Assembly: GCF_040801915.1 (NCBI RefSeq)
Contig: NZ_JBFMIA010000004.1
Coordinates: forward strand, 62,001 to 126,000
Direction of reading: 5' to 3'
Source: Jeotgalibacillus marinus
GTDB taxonomy: Bacteria; Bacillota; Bacilli; Bacillales; Jeotgalibacillaceae
Length of the DNA stretch: 64,000 bases
Shown: positions 52,454-61,609 of the stretch, piece by piece
Numbering within the stretch: the stretch's first letter is position 1
How the letters are laid out: the number at the start of each line of letters is the position of its first letter
Notes under the pieces: model-generated
The model's database searches: none
What the model was told of the DNA's origin: nothing
What the model saw: only the letters and a program-made list of their open reading frames with translations
Translations under genes and position numbers: made by a program

Positions 52454-52999
52454 ATGCAACAACTGTATCATCAAATCTACATTTTACAGCAACAGCTTGC
52501 ACAATGTATGGATCGTTTAGGAAAAATCGAACAACAACTCGATGATGGATCCAATGAGCAACGATCCCCTTCCACTATTCACATTGAAAAAATAGAATAT
52601 AAATTTGATCAGTTAAAGGTAGAAACACTCGAAGGAACCTTATCGATCGGTTTATCACCTACTGAACTCGCAAAGCATAATGTGGAGATACCTTGTTGCG
52701 ATACGGCCGATCCTACGTATGAACAAACAAGACAGTTTATTGAAAATCAAATTCCAACTATATTCGCTGGTCATTCTTCTATCGTGGACCCTGCTGGACA
52801 ACCAATTTCAAAAGAGCAGCTGACAGATCAACTCCTACAACAGCTCCCCCAACGAACAGAACAGCTAAAAGCAAACCATAAAGGGCCAGCTCCTTTATCT
52901 AACGAACAACTAACTGCTTTACTCAATCGTGATGTTGCCCATGCACTTCATGCGCTCCGTGCGCAACAACCTAAATCAGGAGAAGAGGGATCGCATTGA
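52454..52999 (+). CDS. gerPC: Spore germination protein GerPC
   Basis: A 181-residue protein. The N-terminal 35 residues form a heptad-like Gln/Leu helix (YHQIYILQQQLAQCMDRLGKIEQQL), followed by the conserved core IHIEKIEYKFDQLKVETLEGTLSIGLSP. GGGAGGTGTT precedes the ATG. It is the largest GerP protein and probably a structural coat component. Confidence 0.92.
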   Translation: MQQLYHQIYILQQQLAQCMDRLGKIEQQLDDGSNEQRSPSTIHIEKIEYKFDQLKVETLEGTLSIGLSPTELAKHNVEIPCCDTADPTYEQTRQFIENQIPTIFAGHSSIVDPAGQPISKEQLTDQLLQQLPQRTEQLKANHKGPAPLSNEQLTALLNRDVAHALHALRAQQPKSGEEGSH

Positions 53000-53172
53000 T
53001 AATCGTTCAGCAACAGGAAAATAAAATTGATTACCTCGAAGTTAAAATTGTGTCAACTTCCTCACTCGTTCATATGGGGGATGTTGGATGTATCCAACTC
53101 GACTCTGCCTTTGATTCTCCAGCAGAATCGGTTGTTGAAGGTACATTTGTACCTCTAATACCACAGGGTTAG
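52996..53172 (+). CDS. gerPD: Spore germination protein GerPD
   Basis: A 58-residue protein starting with TTG at 52996, overlapping the gerPC stop, with GGAGAAGAGGG upstream. It reads MIIVQQQENKIDYLEVKIVS, then STSSLVHMGDVGCIQLDSAFDS and a tail VEGTFVPLIPQG. Length and pattern (SSSxxHxGD, FDxPxES) match B. subtilis GerPD, also 58 residues. The DNA encoding its tail is repeated after gerPE. Confidence 0.85.
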   Translation: MIIVQQQENKIDYLEVKIVSTSSLVHMGDVGCIQLDSAFDSPAESVVEGTFVPLIPQG

Positions 53173-53174
53173 TC

Positions 53175-53588
53175 ATGTATTCAAAAATTGGAAACGTATC
53201 TATTATCGACTTTTCATCTTCATCTGTTCTTCAAGTTGGTGATTCGAATAACATCGACAGCTTAGCAAACGTCTTCGCGGTTCAACGACAACAAGAGCAA
53301 TTCTATAATTTTGAAGCTCCTTATTCCATGTATCCCATTTTTTCTAGACCACCAAAGCCCTTCCGGTGTAGTTGTCCACCAACGTTGAACTACCCCAGCA
53401 AGAATACGGTAGGTATATTTCGCAATATAGGTTTCGACGCTGCTTCAGTCTTGCATGTAGGAAATACGTGTCATGTTCGAATGGTCTCTCGTGTAATAAA
53501 TGTTCGTCAACTAGAAAAACCCTTGCAGGACAAGGAGGCAGAACCGGCCGTTCCCGGTATATTGGTACCACTACAACCACTGGGTTAA
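53175..53588 (+). CDS. gerPE: Spore germination protein GerPE, with chimeric tail
   Basis: A 137-residue protein. KIGNVSIIDFSSSSVLQVGDSN and IFRNIGFDAASVLHVGNTCHVRMVSRV are the two GerPE half-repeats. It starts 2 bases after the gerPD stop. The last 15 or so codons (from GAA CCG GCC; tail GILVPLQPLG) align with the end of gerPD, not with the natural gerPE end, which survives in the decayed copy as ...GAT AAG GAG TGA. So this intact copy appears to have gained a GerPD-derived tail by tandem duplication. Confidence 0.85.
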   Translation: MYSKIGNVSIIDFSSSSVLQVGDSNNIDSLANVFAVQRQQEQFYNFEAPYSMYPIFSRPPKPFRCSCPPTLNYPSKNTVGIFRNIGFDAASVLHVGNTCHVRMVSRVINVRQLEKPLQDKEAEPAVPGILVPLQPLG

Positions 53589-53948
53589 TCCTGTATTCAA
53601 ATATCGGAAACGTTTTATTACCAACGTTTCATCTGCATCTGTTCTTCAAATTGGCGATTCGAATAACACCCGCAGCTTAGCGAACATCATAGCGGTTCAA
53701 CGATAACAAGAGCAACTCTTTAATTTTGAATCTCTTTTTCCATGTAATTCATTTTCCCTCGAACAGCAAAGCAGTTAAATTGCCAGCCAACTTTGATCCG
53801 CCCCAAGCAGGAATGTGGTCGATTTATTTGGCTCTAAAGATCTCGACGCTGCTTCAGTCTTGCATGTAGGAAATCCATGTTATATTCGAATGGTCTCTCT
53901 TGTAATAAATATTCGTCAACTAGAAAAATTCTCGCAGGATAAGGAGTG
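53582..53948 (+). pseudogene. Decayed tandem copy of gerPE
   Basis: Sequence from 53582 repeats gerPE from its start region onward: GTATTCAAATATCGGAAACG against GTATTCAAAAATTGGAAACG, and TCGACGCTGCTTCAGTCTTG is identical in both. The copy has lost its ATG (CTG), carries a one-base deletion near 53615 and an in-frame-equivalent TAA at 53703-53705 (CGA TAA CAA for CGA CAA CAA), and diverges most in the middle. Its 3' end keeps the natural gerPE stop and leads into the gerPF ribosome site. Confidence 0.9.
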
Positions 53949-53954
53949 AGTTAA

Positions 53955-54173
53955 TTGCCTGCTATAGTCGGCCCCGTTCAAATAATAAATGTTGGAGCTG
54001 GGACTGTTCAATTTGGAGATATTGGTATCAATTCTCCAAAAAGTTCTGAGCAATCCTCATCTGGCTCTGGGTCGTTTAACACTGGTCCATTTATTCTCAA
54101 TAATAATATTTTTAGTGTAAACCCAACGATTTCTACAAGCGGAATCAACCAACCCATTGCTGGAACCCTCTAA
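53955..54173 (+). CDS. gerPF: Spore germination protein GerPF
   Basis: A 72-residue protein, homologous to GerPA: PAIVGPVQIINVGAGTVQFGDIG, then GSGSFNTGPFILNNN and a C-terminal NQPIAGTL. It starts with TTG, with AAGGAGTG 6 bases upstream. It is the last gene of the operon and ends at a bidirectional terminator. Confidence 0.92.
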   Translation: MPAIVGPVQIINVGAGTVQFGDIGINSPKSSEQSSSGSGSFNTGPFILNNNIFSVNPTISTSGINQPIAGTL

Positions 54174-54203
54174 CAAAGCAACATTTTTTCTTGTATAAAG
54201 AGT

Positions 54204-54243
54204 AAAAAATGACGTAGTGTCTTCCCACTACGTCATTTTTTAT
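54204..54243. terminator. Bidirectional terminator between gerPF and addA
   Basis: AAAAAATGACGTAGTG (54204-54219) pairs with CACTACGTCATTTTTT (54226-54241), with T-runs on both strands. Confidence 0.92.
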
Positions 54244-54249
54244 TGTATC

Positions 54250-57200
54250 TTATTTGCTAGTCGGTAGGGTTAGCACATGTCCACCATCAAAGAAAAATAA
54301 AACTGACTGGTCAATTTTTCGATTGAGAGTGTGCTCCAGTGCTAACTTATAAAGGCCCATTTGGGTAGAATACCTTCTTTCCATTACCCTTTTTGCTTGG
54401 TCAAAACCTTCTTCAAATCGATCAGTTATGCGGTCGGTTTTATAATCTAAAAGAACGATTCCTTGTTCATCCTCTAGCAAACAGTCAATAATCCCTTGAA
54501 TAAGCACTTTATCTAAAGGGTCATTTTGTAAGGGGAGAATTCCTAATTCTGAAGATTTTGCTACAAATGTAAACGGAATCTCTCGCTGAACATGTTGAGC
54601 GTTCAACACTCTCTTACCTAAACTGGACTCAAAAAAGGCTAAAATTTGATTTCTGTTTACTACAGCTTGTTGTTCTGAAGTTAATAATTCTTTCACTACA
54701 AGTTCTTCAAGTAACACCTCTAGCGATTCGTTTGTTGGCTCCTGATCAAGAGGAATATGTTGCATCACTGTGTGCATGATCGTCCCTTTTTCCGTCGGTG
54801 TAATTTTTGCTTCCTGCATAAAACGTGGTCGATCAAAAGCTTTTTTCGATAAATTAGTCGTAAAATCAAAAGCACTTCGTTCATCCCGTACCTCGTTCAT
54901 ACGCTTAATATCTGATACAGACTGCTTGGAACGTCTTTTCGTTGTTTGTTGAAATGGATATTCCCATGTTAATCTACTTAGAATCTCTTCTTTATCGTCA
55001 CTTCCAGCTGGAACTATTTTGTGTTGTGATACAAGGTCCAAATACGCTGCTTGCTGTTCTTCTTTTTCCTCTATTTTCTCATGATCGCCTGAAGGTAAGA
55101 GCTTGATTGACCACATCGAAGGGTCTTCCAAATAGCTTGTGGGCTGCTTATTTTGAATGACAGAAGCATCCTTATGACGCATTAAAGCAGGTCCAATCCA
55201 ATCAAGATAAGATTTAGCTGCTTTTCTTGTGAAGTCAGGAAGCAACCATTGTGCATGAGTAGCCGATGTTTGCCATTTCTTCATCACTTTTGCAGCGTCA
55301 GAAACAGTTCCTATCAAATAGAGTTTCTCTTTAGCTCTCGTCATCGCAACGTAAAGAACTCTCATTTCTTCCGATAAATTTTCAAGTCGTTTCTTTTCTT
55401 TGAAAGCAAGCTGCGGTAACGTGTCATAGCTTATTCGTTTTTCTGGTTGAATGTAAGGCATCGCAAGTCCAAATTCTTTATCCAAGAAAAAGCGACCTCG
55501 CAAATCCATTTCATTAAATGTACGTGCCATTCCAGACAAGAAAACAACTGGAAACTCCAGCCCTTTACTCGAGTGAATGGTCATCAGTCGTACAACATCT
55601 TCTTGCTCACTCAGTGCTCTTGCAGCACCTAAATCATCTCCACGATCTCTCATTCGTTCGACAAAACGTAAGAAACGGAAAAGTCCGCGAAACGAAGTCG
55701 ATTCATACTGGCGCGCTCGATCGTATAGGGCTCGTAAATTAGCTTGTCGTTGTTTCCCACCTGGAATTCCTCCGACAAAGTCATAAAATTGTGTATCACG
55801 GTAAAGTTGCCATACTAACTCAGACATCGCCCCGCTTCTTGCCATTGTTCTCCATTTTGAAAGCTGATGCATGAACCACTCCATTCTATCAGCTAACTCT
55901 TCATCCTCTTGCTTTCCACCTATGGTTGCAAAAGCTTGAAGCGCATCCCAAAATGAACCGGATGATGCGGCTGTTCGAATGTTTCCAAGCTGGTCCTCAC
56001 TACACTTAACAATCGGTGACCGAAGAACAGAAGCTAATGGGATGTCTTGATGTGGATTATCAATGATTTTTAAGAGAGAGATCATAATCGCCACTTCTGT
56101 TGCTTCAAAATATCCTGACGAAACATTGGCATATAGAGGGATTCCAGCGTGACGGAATTCTTCCATAATATCTGGTGTCCAAGTCATTGAACGCGTTAAA
56201 ATGACAATATCTCTATACTGCAATGGTCGAAAAGCTTTCTTTTTCGTATCATACACCTGCGTATCTTGGTCAATCATTTGCCTAATTTTTTTGATCATAT
56301 ACCTTGCTTCAATCGTTGATTTCTCAAGTTCCCTTTCATCCATCACTTCCTCTGGTTGTTCAGGCTCACTCGATGGATTTGCTTGATCTATAATCGCCAG
56401 TTCGACAGGTACCTTTGTGTCCTCTGGGTAAGGAGCGCCTTTGACAAGTTCCGCTTCTTTGTTATAGTCTACTTCTCCTACTTGCTGTCCCATAATTTGT
56501 CGGAACAAGTAATTTGTCGCATCAAGAATTTCAGGTCGACTTCTAAAATTTTGAGACAAATCGATTTTCAGTCCTTGCTGATTGGTTGAAAACAAATTGT
56601 ATTTATGCAAAAACAAGTTCGGTTCAGCTAATCGAAATCGATAGATGGACTGTTTTACATCCCCTACCATAAATAGGTTACCATCTTTTTCCTTTCCTCT
56701 TTTTACGAGTTGCAGGATCGTTTCCTGAACCATATTTGTATCTTGATACTCATCAACTAACACTTCTTTGAATTTACGTTGGTAATGATAAGCGGCTTCC
56801 GAAGGAAATGGTTCAGTTTCACCTTCTTGGTCAGGCTCCATTAAAATCGCTAAGCAAAAATGTTCTAAATCTGAAAAATCAACAATCCCTCTTTCTTCTT
56901 TTGCTAAAAGGAAAGACTCATCAAATTGTTGCACAAGTTTAATGAGTGAAGAAAGTTGTCTTGTCATTTTTCTCATATCATGCAAGAAGCTTTCTGGACT
57001 GCGAACAAAAAATGTCTCTCGGATCGTTTCAATGATTTTTTTTGCTTGATCCCGCCATTTTTTGGTCTGTTCTAGCAGCTCCTCATCGAAATCATCACCC
57101 TTGCATGGCTTTAGTCTTTTGAAACTGATTCCTTTTATTTGCTCATCAATATCTGTCCATGTCGCTAGGTTTTTTAAAGCATTTAATTGCGTCAAATCGT

Positions 57201-57978
57201 CCTCGAAATTTCCCCCTCGCAGATACGGACCACCTGGCTCCCTAGAAGCTTCCAAACAAAGTTCACTTAACTGAATCGCACCTTCAATTTCAAGGTGAAT
57301 ATGAGAGAGAAGGTAATCAATAAGAGGGTGATCATTGATGTCATAGTCCTCTGGAACATCGTGCAATTGCACAATACTGTTCAACCAATCAACCGGCTGA
57401 GCGTGTGACCTAGAAAAGGTGTGAAGCTTTCTAATGAGCTGGAGCATTGCATCATCACTGCGATCATTTGTCAGGGCATCAACCAAACCGATAAACGATT
57501 CATTACCTTCCTTACCGTATTCTTTTTCTAGCAACTCCTCTAGCACTTCATCTTTTAACAATTCTGCTTCTGTAGCGTCTGCTATGCGAAAACCAGGATC
57601 AATATCTATCAAATAATAATATGTTCGAATAACTTCTAAACAAAATGAGTGAAGTGTCGAAATGGAAGATTTATTCAGCAAGCTCATTTGTCTTCTTAAA
57701 TGACGAGATTCAGGGTTTTCTTGGAGCTTTTGATCAAGTACTTGACCCACACGGTGTTTCATCTCAGCTGCTGACGCGTTTGTGAACGTCACAACAAGGA
57801 GTTCATCAATATTGATTGGGTTGTTGTCGTTAATTACTTTTTGAATCATACGCTCAACAAGTACGGCTGTTTTCCCAGAACCAGCAGCCGCAGAAACTAA
57901 AATATCCTGATCTTTCGCCCAAATGGCTCTCCACTGATCATCTGTCCAGGTGACGTCGTTAGGTTTAATCGGTATCAA
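54250..57978 (-). CDS. addA: ATP-dependent helicase/nuclease AddA
   Basis: A 1242-residue UvrD-type helicase with a C-terminal RecB-like nuclease. Walker A is VSAAAGSGKTAVL near the N-terminus, Walker B lies in LVDEYQDTN, motif VI is MRVLYVAMTRAKEKLYL, and the nuclease active site is VLLDYKTD with upstream GTIMHTVMQH. With AddB it processes double-strand breaks for RecA loading at Chi. The TTG start lies inside the addB end (14-base overlap), with GGAGG upstream. Confidence 0.96.
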   Translation of the reverse strand: MIPIKPNDVTWTDDQWRAIWAKDQDILVSAAAGSGKTAVLVERMIQKVINDNNPINIDELLVVTFTNASAAEMKHRVGQVLDQKLQENPESRHLRRQMSLLNKSSISTLHSFCLEVIRTYYYLIDIDPGFRIADATEAELLKDEVLEELLEKEYGKEGNESFIGLVDALTNDRSDDAMLQLIRKLHTFSRSHAQPVDWLNSIVQLHDVPEDYDINDHPLIDYLLSHIHLEIEGAIQLSELCLEASREPGGPYLRGGNFEDDLTQLNALKNLATWTDIDEQIKGISFKRLKPCKGDDFDEELLEQTKKWRDQAKKIIETIRETFFVRSPESFLHDMRKMTRQLSSLIKLVQQFDESFLLAKEERGIVDFSDLEHFCLAILMEPDQEGETEPFPSEAAYHYQRKFKEVLVDEYQDTNMVQETILQLVKRGKEKDGNLFMVGDVKQSIYRFRLAEPNLFLHKYNLFSTNQQGLKIDLSQNFRSRPEILDATNYLFRQIMGQQVGEVDYNKEAELVKGAPYPEDTKVPVELAIIDQANPSSEPEQPEEVMDERELEKSTIEARYMIKKIRQMIDQDTQVYDTKKKAFRPLQYRDIVILTRSMTWTPDIMEEFRHAGIPLYANVSSGYFEATEVAIMISLLKIIDNPHQDIPLASVLRSPIVKCSEDQLGNIRTAASSGSFWDALQAFATIGGKQEDEELADRMEWFMHQLSKWRTMARSGAMSELVWQLYRDTQFYDFVGGIPGGKQRQANLRALYDRARQYESTSFRGLFRFLRFVERMRDRGDDLGAARALSEQEDVVRLMTIHSSKGLEFPVVFLSGMARTFNEMDLRGRFFLDKEFGLAMPYIQPEKRISYDTLPQLAFKEKKRLENLSEEMRVLYVAMTRAKEKLYLIGTVSDAAKVMKKWQTSATHAQWLLPDFTRKAAKSYLDWIGPALMRHKDASVIQNKQPTSYLEDPSMWSIKLLPSGDHEKIEEKEEQQAAYLDLVSQHKIVPAGSDDKEEILSRLTWEYPFQQTTKRRSKQSVSDIKRMNEVRDERSAFDFTTNLSKKAFDRPRFMQEAKITPTEKGTIMHTVMQHIPLDQEPTNESLEVLLEELVVKELLTSEQQAVVNRNQILAFFESSLGKRVLNAQHVQREIPFTFVAKSSELGILPLQNDPLDKVLIQGIIDCLLEDEQGIVLLDYKTDRITDRFEEGFDQAKRVMERRYSTQMGLYKLALEHTLNRKIDQSVLFFFDGGHVLTLPTSK

Positions 57979-60900
57979 GACTCCATTCCTCCTCCCTCAA
58001 TGTCATTAATAAATCTTCAGGTTTTTTGGGCTGCAAACGGCGATATTGATTGTCCTCTAATGCAGGATCAAACTGACAAACTGATCGATAAGAACAAAAT
58101 TGACATGGCGTTCGTTTTTTAAATTCATACGGATCAATTTTCACATCACCATTCATAATACGGTCTCCTGATGACTGAAAAAGGTCTCTTGTATGTTGCC
58201 TCATTTGTTGAAAATGTTGCTTACTAGCTGTTTTCGAATCAGAACGCAATGAACCATCTTTTTTAAAGCCTGCTGAGATAATTGATGATTGACCTTGTTC
58301 GAGCGTTTGATCCATCAACCTTACAGCTTCTTCATCACCGAGAACGAGCCCTTTCATTTTGTATTGTTTCAACATCTCTTGTTCAATTTCATCTAACGAC
58401 AACCTTTTTTTACTTTTAATCAATGGATTGTGAAGGTGGAAATATAATATTCCTGCAGGATCAGCTTCTGTCTTAACTAATTGTTTTGCGTTAGACAGAG
58501 CGATGTCTAAATATGTGAGCATTTGTAGCGACAAGCCGTAGTAGATTTCGGTAAAATCCATATCTTTCGCACTCGACTTATAGTCGATCACTCGCAAATA
58601 AATTTTTTCGTCTATGCTTGCTGTATCAACACGATCTATTCTTCCTTGTAGCTCCATCGTCGCACCATTGGACAATGTAAAACGTAAAGGTGGCAATTCT
58701 TGTCTAGGTCCGAACCCAACTTCAACGCGAAGTGGAGTAAACCCACTAGATCTTGCATGCTCACTTAAAATATATGAAGCTTGACCAATCACTCCTTCTA
58801 GTTTCTTTGCAATATAGTGATAACGATTTGAACTGAGTAATATTTCATACTGAAGTTTTGGCGCAAGATATTGTACTGCATCATGAGCAAGCTGATTGCA
58901 AAGATCCCTTGTAACTTCCTTCCAATCTACACCTCGTATGATTAGCTGCTCTGAGATCCATTTCAACGCCGCATGAAATAACTCCCCAATGTTCGGTGCT
59001 TCCAGACGATAGACACTTCTTTCCTGAAGCTTCAACCCGTGACTAGCAAAATGTGAAAATGAACAGCTATTTAACCGCTCCATCCTCGACACGCTTGCTA
59101 AGATAGATTCTCCATATAACTCTTTTGTTGTCGGCTCTGACAATGACTTTGTGTTGTTTCGATAAAATAAACTAGATAATATGCGTCTGCTAGATTCTCG
59201 CCATACGTCATCTTGGACGTAAAAATTATACACATCCCACCAAATATTTGACATTGGATAGTTTCTTTTCAATTGTTGAAACTGTGTCGTCATAAAGGAA
59301 GCCGTCGTTGTAGGGTGGCAAATATAATCTAGTTGATCGATTGCAGCAAGTTCAACAGGATCGTTTAATAACAGCATTTTTTTATGCTTTGGTAAAATCG
59401 TTTTAAGTTTTTTAATATATGGTGAAGCTAGCAATGCTTTTCCTTCTTCATCAGCCATTGGATACGACACAAAAAGTCTTTCTGCAGAGGATGTAAAGGC
59501 ACGATAGGCAACAAAATCTTCATCTATCAACTTAGTTCGAGCACTTGGAGCTAGATTCATTCCTGTTCGGTCCAACCATACTCGATCATCTTCCGCTAAA
59601 ACGCCATCATCTTGCATGCGTGTTGGCAGAACTCCATCATTTACTCCCATAATAAAAGTAGCTCGGATATCGGGTAATCTGGACATCTCCAAGTCAGCGA
59701 CAATCACTTGATCAATAGAAGGTGGTACTAATGAAAAGTTAAGTGATTCTAGTCCAGCATCCAACAGGTCTGCAAAATCTGTAGTATTCATCTCATCATC
59801 GCCAAGCATTTCTACCATTTGATCGAGAAGGTCAATAACTGCATTCCATGCTTGCTCATGCTCTCGTGCTCGGATTAAGTCCCCTCTTTCTTCCGCTTGT
59901 AAGGCCAACTGCTCAAGTTTTTCTGGAATAGATAAATCATCGAGAAATTGATATAACGCCTGGCTCTTTTCTCTCCCCGTTACACTTCGTTGCAATTTTT
60001 TTTGTAGTCGTACCATTGGCTCGACAATAATACTGCGTGCCTCATTAAGTTCTCTTTCAATCATCTGCTCATCATCGGTTTGAGGGGTGTCAACAAAATC
60101 AAGCCCTCTGAATCTCCTATAATGAAAATGATCTTGTTTAATCCAACGGTCCCCTTGGATTCCTTGTGATAGAACATAGTTTTCTAGGCGATCCATTTGT
60201 TGTCGTACTTTCATACCTCTTGTTACATCTGGGAAAAAGAGTTCTGTTTTCACTGCACGGAAAACAGACTCATATCGCCAGTTTTTAACGATCATTTCCA
60301 GTGAGGATCGAATAAACTCGACTAATGGGTGATTAAGCATTGTTCTTTTTTGATCAATAAAATAAGGGATATCAAAGTCACGGAGCACAGGTTCAATTAA
60401 TTCGTGATAGGCTTGTCCATTTCGAATGAGTAGCGCCATATCCTTATAGCGGTATCCTTCTTCTCTAGCCATGCGTCTTATTTCCCGGGCAATTCCCTCT
60501 ACTTCGGCACGTCGATTGGCTGCTTCAAGTACAACCATATTCGTCGTTTCCCCATAAACTCGAAGGGATTGACCATCAAACTCTTTCTCTAAATGAGCAA
60601 TACCTGCGTCCGCGAAACGTCTTTGTCTGCTTTCTTGTTCGACTTTTACAGCCACACCTTTGTCGCTTGCTAGTTCCTTAATTCGGTTGAATGTCTCCGA
60701 TGTTTGTCTGAAAAGGGGAGTATTTGCCTTTGATTCATCAAGCGTTAAAGCAACCGTAACGTCTTTTCCAGATCGTATTAACTGCCCGAGCACTAAATAT
60801 TCTTGTGTAGTAAAGCTGTGAAATCCATCTATATAAATCGTGGCATCTTGAATCCAGCTAGATTGGGTTAATTTCTCAGCAAGAAGACGGAAATAATCTT

Positions 60901-61438
60901 CAGAATCAATATATTTACTAGTTAACAATTCATCAAAATCACGGTAAATATGTTCAAGATCGCGTAGTTTATCAACAAGTGATTTTGGGGCATTCATCGC
61001 ACTTAAATCTGCTGACTGTTGAAGTAAATCGTCAGGCTGAACACAGTAACGTCTAAATTCTGTGAGCATGGATTCTACATGTTTAATAAAGCCACTCTTA
61101 CTTGCTGAACGACCAAATAATGTAAGGTTCTCTTTTTGCTCGTTAATAATTTTACGAATAAGCATATTTACGCCTGCACTATTTACGTGCTGCCTCGCAG
61201 CCCCACCGGTATCTTGTAGCACCCGCCAAGCTAAACGAGTAAAGCTATAGACTTGTGCTCGGATCATCCCGTTAACAGCTGTCGCCAATCTATATTCTGA
61301 TTGAAAAGTCATTTGTTCGGGGACAAGAAGAACGATCGGGCTGCCATTTGGTTCTTCTTTCATTTGTTGCTGAATTTCTTCCATTATTGCAGCCGTTTTT
61401 CCCGATCCTGATCTTCCTATTTTAATCGTGAGGCTCAC
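57965..61438 (-). CDS. addB: ATP-dependent nuclease subunit AddB
   Basis: A 1157-residue partner of AddA. Walker A is GRSGSGKTAAI at the start, the nuclease core is LRVIDYKSS, and the four Fe-S cysteines are visible as SCSF (upstream) and RTPCQFCSYRSVCQF near the end. AddB recognises Chi and holds the 5'-strand nuclease. It starts with GTG, with GGAGGGG upstream. The addB-addA order and overlap match B. subtilis. Monocistronic pair ending at the gerPF terminator. Confidence 0.96.
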   Translation of the reverse strand: MSLTIKIGRSGSGKTAAIMEEIQQQMKEEPNGSPIVLLVPEQMTFQSEYRLATAVNGMIRAQVYSFTRLAWRVLQDTGGAARQHVNSAGVNMLIRKIINEQKENLTLFGRSASKSGFIKHVESMLTEFRRYCVQPDDLLQQSADLSAMNAPKSLVDKLRDLEHIYRDFDELLTSKYIDSEDYFRLLAEKLTQSSWIQDATIYIDGFHSFTTQEYLVLGQLIRSGKDVTVALTLDESKANTPLFRQTSETFNRIKELASDKGVAVKVEQESRQRRFADAGIAHLEKEFDGQSLRVYGETTNMVVLEAANRRAEVEGIAREIRRMAREEGYRYKDMALLIRNGQAYHELIEPVLRDFDIPYFIDQKRTMLNHPLVEFIRSSLEMIVKNWRYESVFRAVKTELFFPDVTRGMKVRQQMDRLENYVLSQGIQGDRWIKQDHFHYRRFRGLDFVDTPQTDDEQMIERELNEARSIIVEPMVRLQKKLQRSVTGREKSQALYQFLDDLSIPEKLEQLALQAEERGDLIRAREHEQAWNAVIDLLDQMVEMLGDDEMNTTDFADLLDAGLESLNFSLVPPSIDQVIVADLEMSRLPDIRATFIMGVNDGVLPTRMQDDGVLAEDDRVWLDRTGMNLAPSARTKLIDEDFVAYRAFTSSAERLFVSYPMADEEGKALLASPYIKKLKTILPKHKKMLLLNDPVELAAIDQLDYICHPTTTASFMTTQFQQLKRNYPMSNIWWDVYNFYVQDDVWRESSRRILSSLFYRNNTKSLSEPTTKELYGESILASVSRMERLNSCSFSHFASHGLKLQERSVYRLEAPNIGELFHAALKWISEQLIIRGVDWKEVTRDLCNQLAHDAVQYLAPKLQYEILLSSNRYHYIAKKLEGVIGQASYILSEHARSSGFTPLRVEVGFGPRQELPPLRFTLSNGATMELQGRIDRVDTASIDEKIYLRVIDYKSSAKDMDFTEIYYGLSLQMLTYLDIALSNAKQLVKTEADPAGILYFHLHNPLIKSKKRLSLDEIEQEMLKQYKMKGLVLGDEEAVRLMDQTLEQGQSSIISAGFKKDGSLRSDSKTASKQHFQQMRQHTRDLFQSSGDRIMNGDVKIDPYEFKKRTPCQFCSYRSVCQFDPALEDNQYRRLQPKKPEDLLMTLREEEWSLDTD

Positions 61439-61578
61439 ATGACCCCTCCTCGTTAGAAGTCTTTCATTTAATATTTAGTATACCACATTAGAAACGTTTG
61501 TTCTGTTTTCTACCTAAAACCTTCTTCCCTTCAAACTCTTCCACGATCTATCCTACATAGCATACTCTACCTATGAAA

Positions 61579-61607
61579 AAAGACTAGTCGCTACGACCAG
61601 TCTTTTC
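61579..61607 (-). terminator. Terminator of the signal peptidase fusion gene
   Basis: AAAGACTAGTCG (61579-61590) pairs with CGACCAGTCTTT (61594-61605); on the minus strand six T residues follow. Confidence 0.88.
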
Positions 61608-61609
61608 GT

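Noticed and set aside
53372..53680. 102-codon frame across gerPE and its decayed copy
   Set aside because: It is the shifted frame of the duplicated gerPE sequence and has no start signal; the duplication explains its length.
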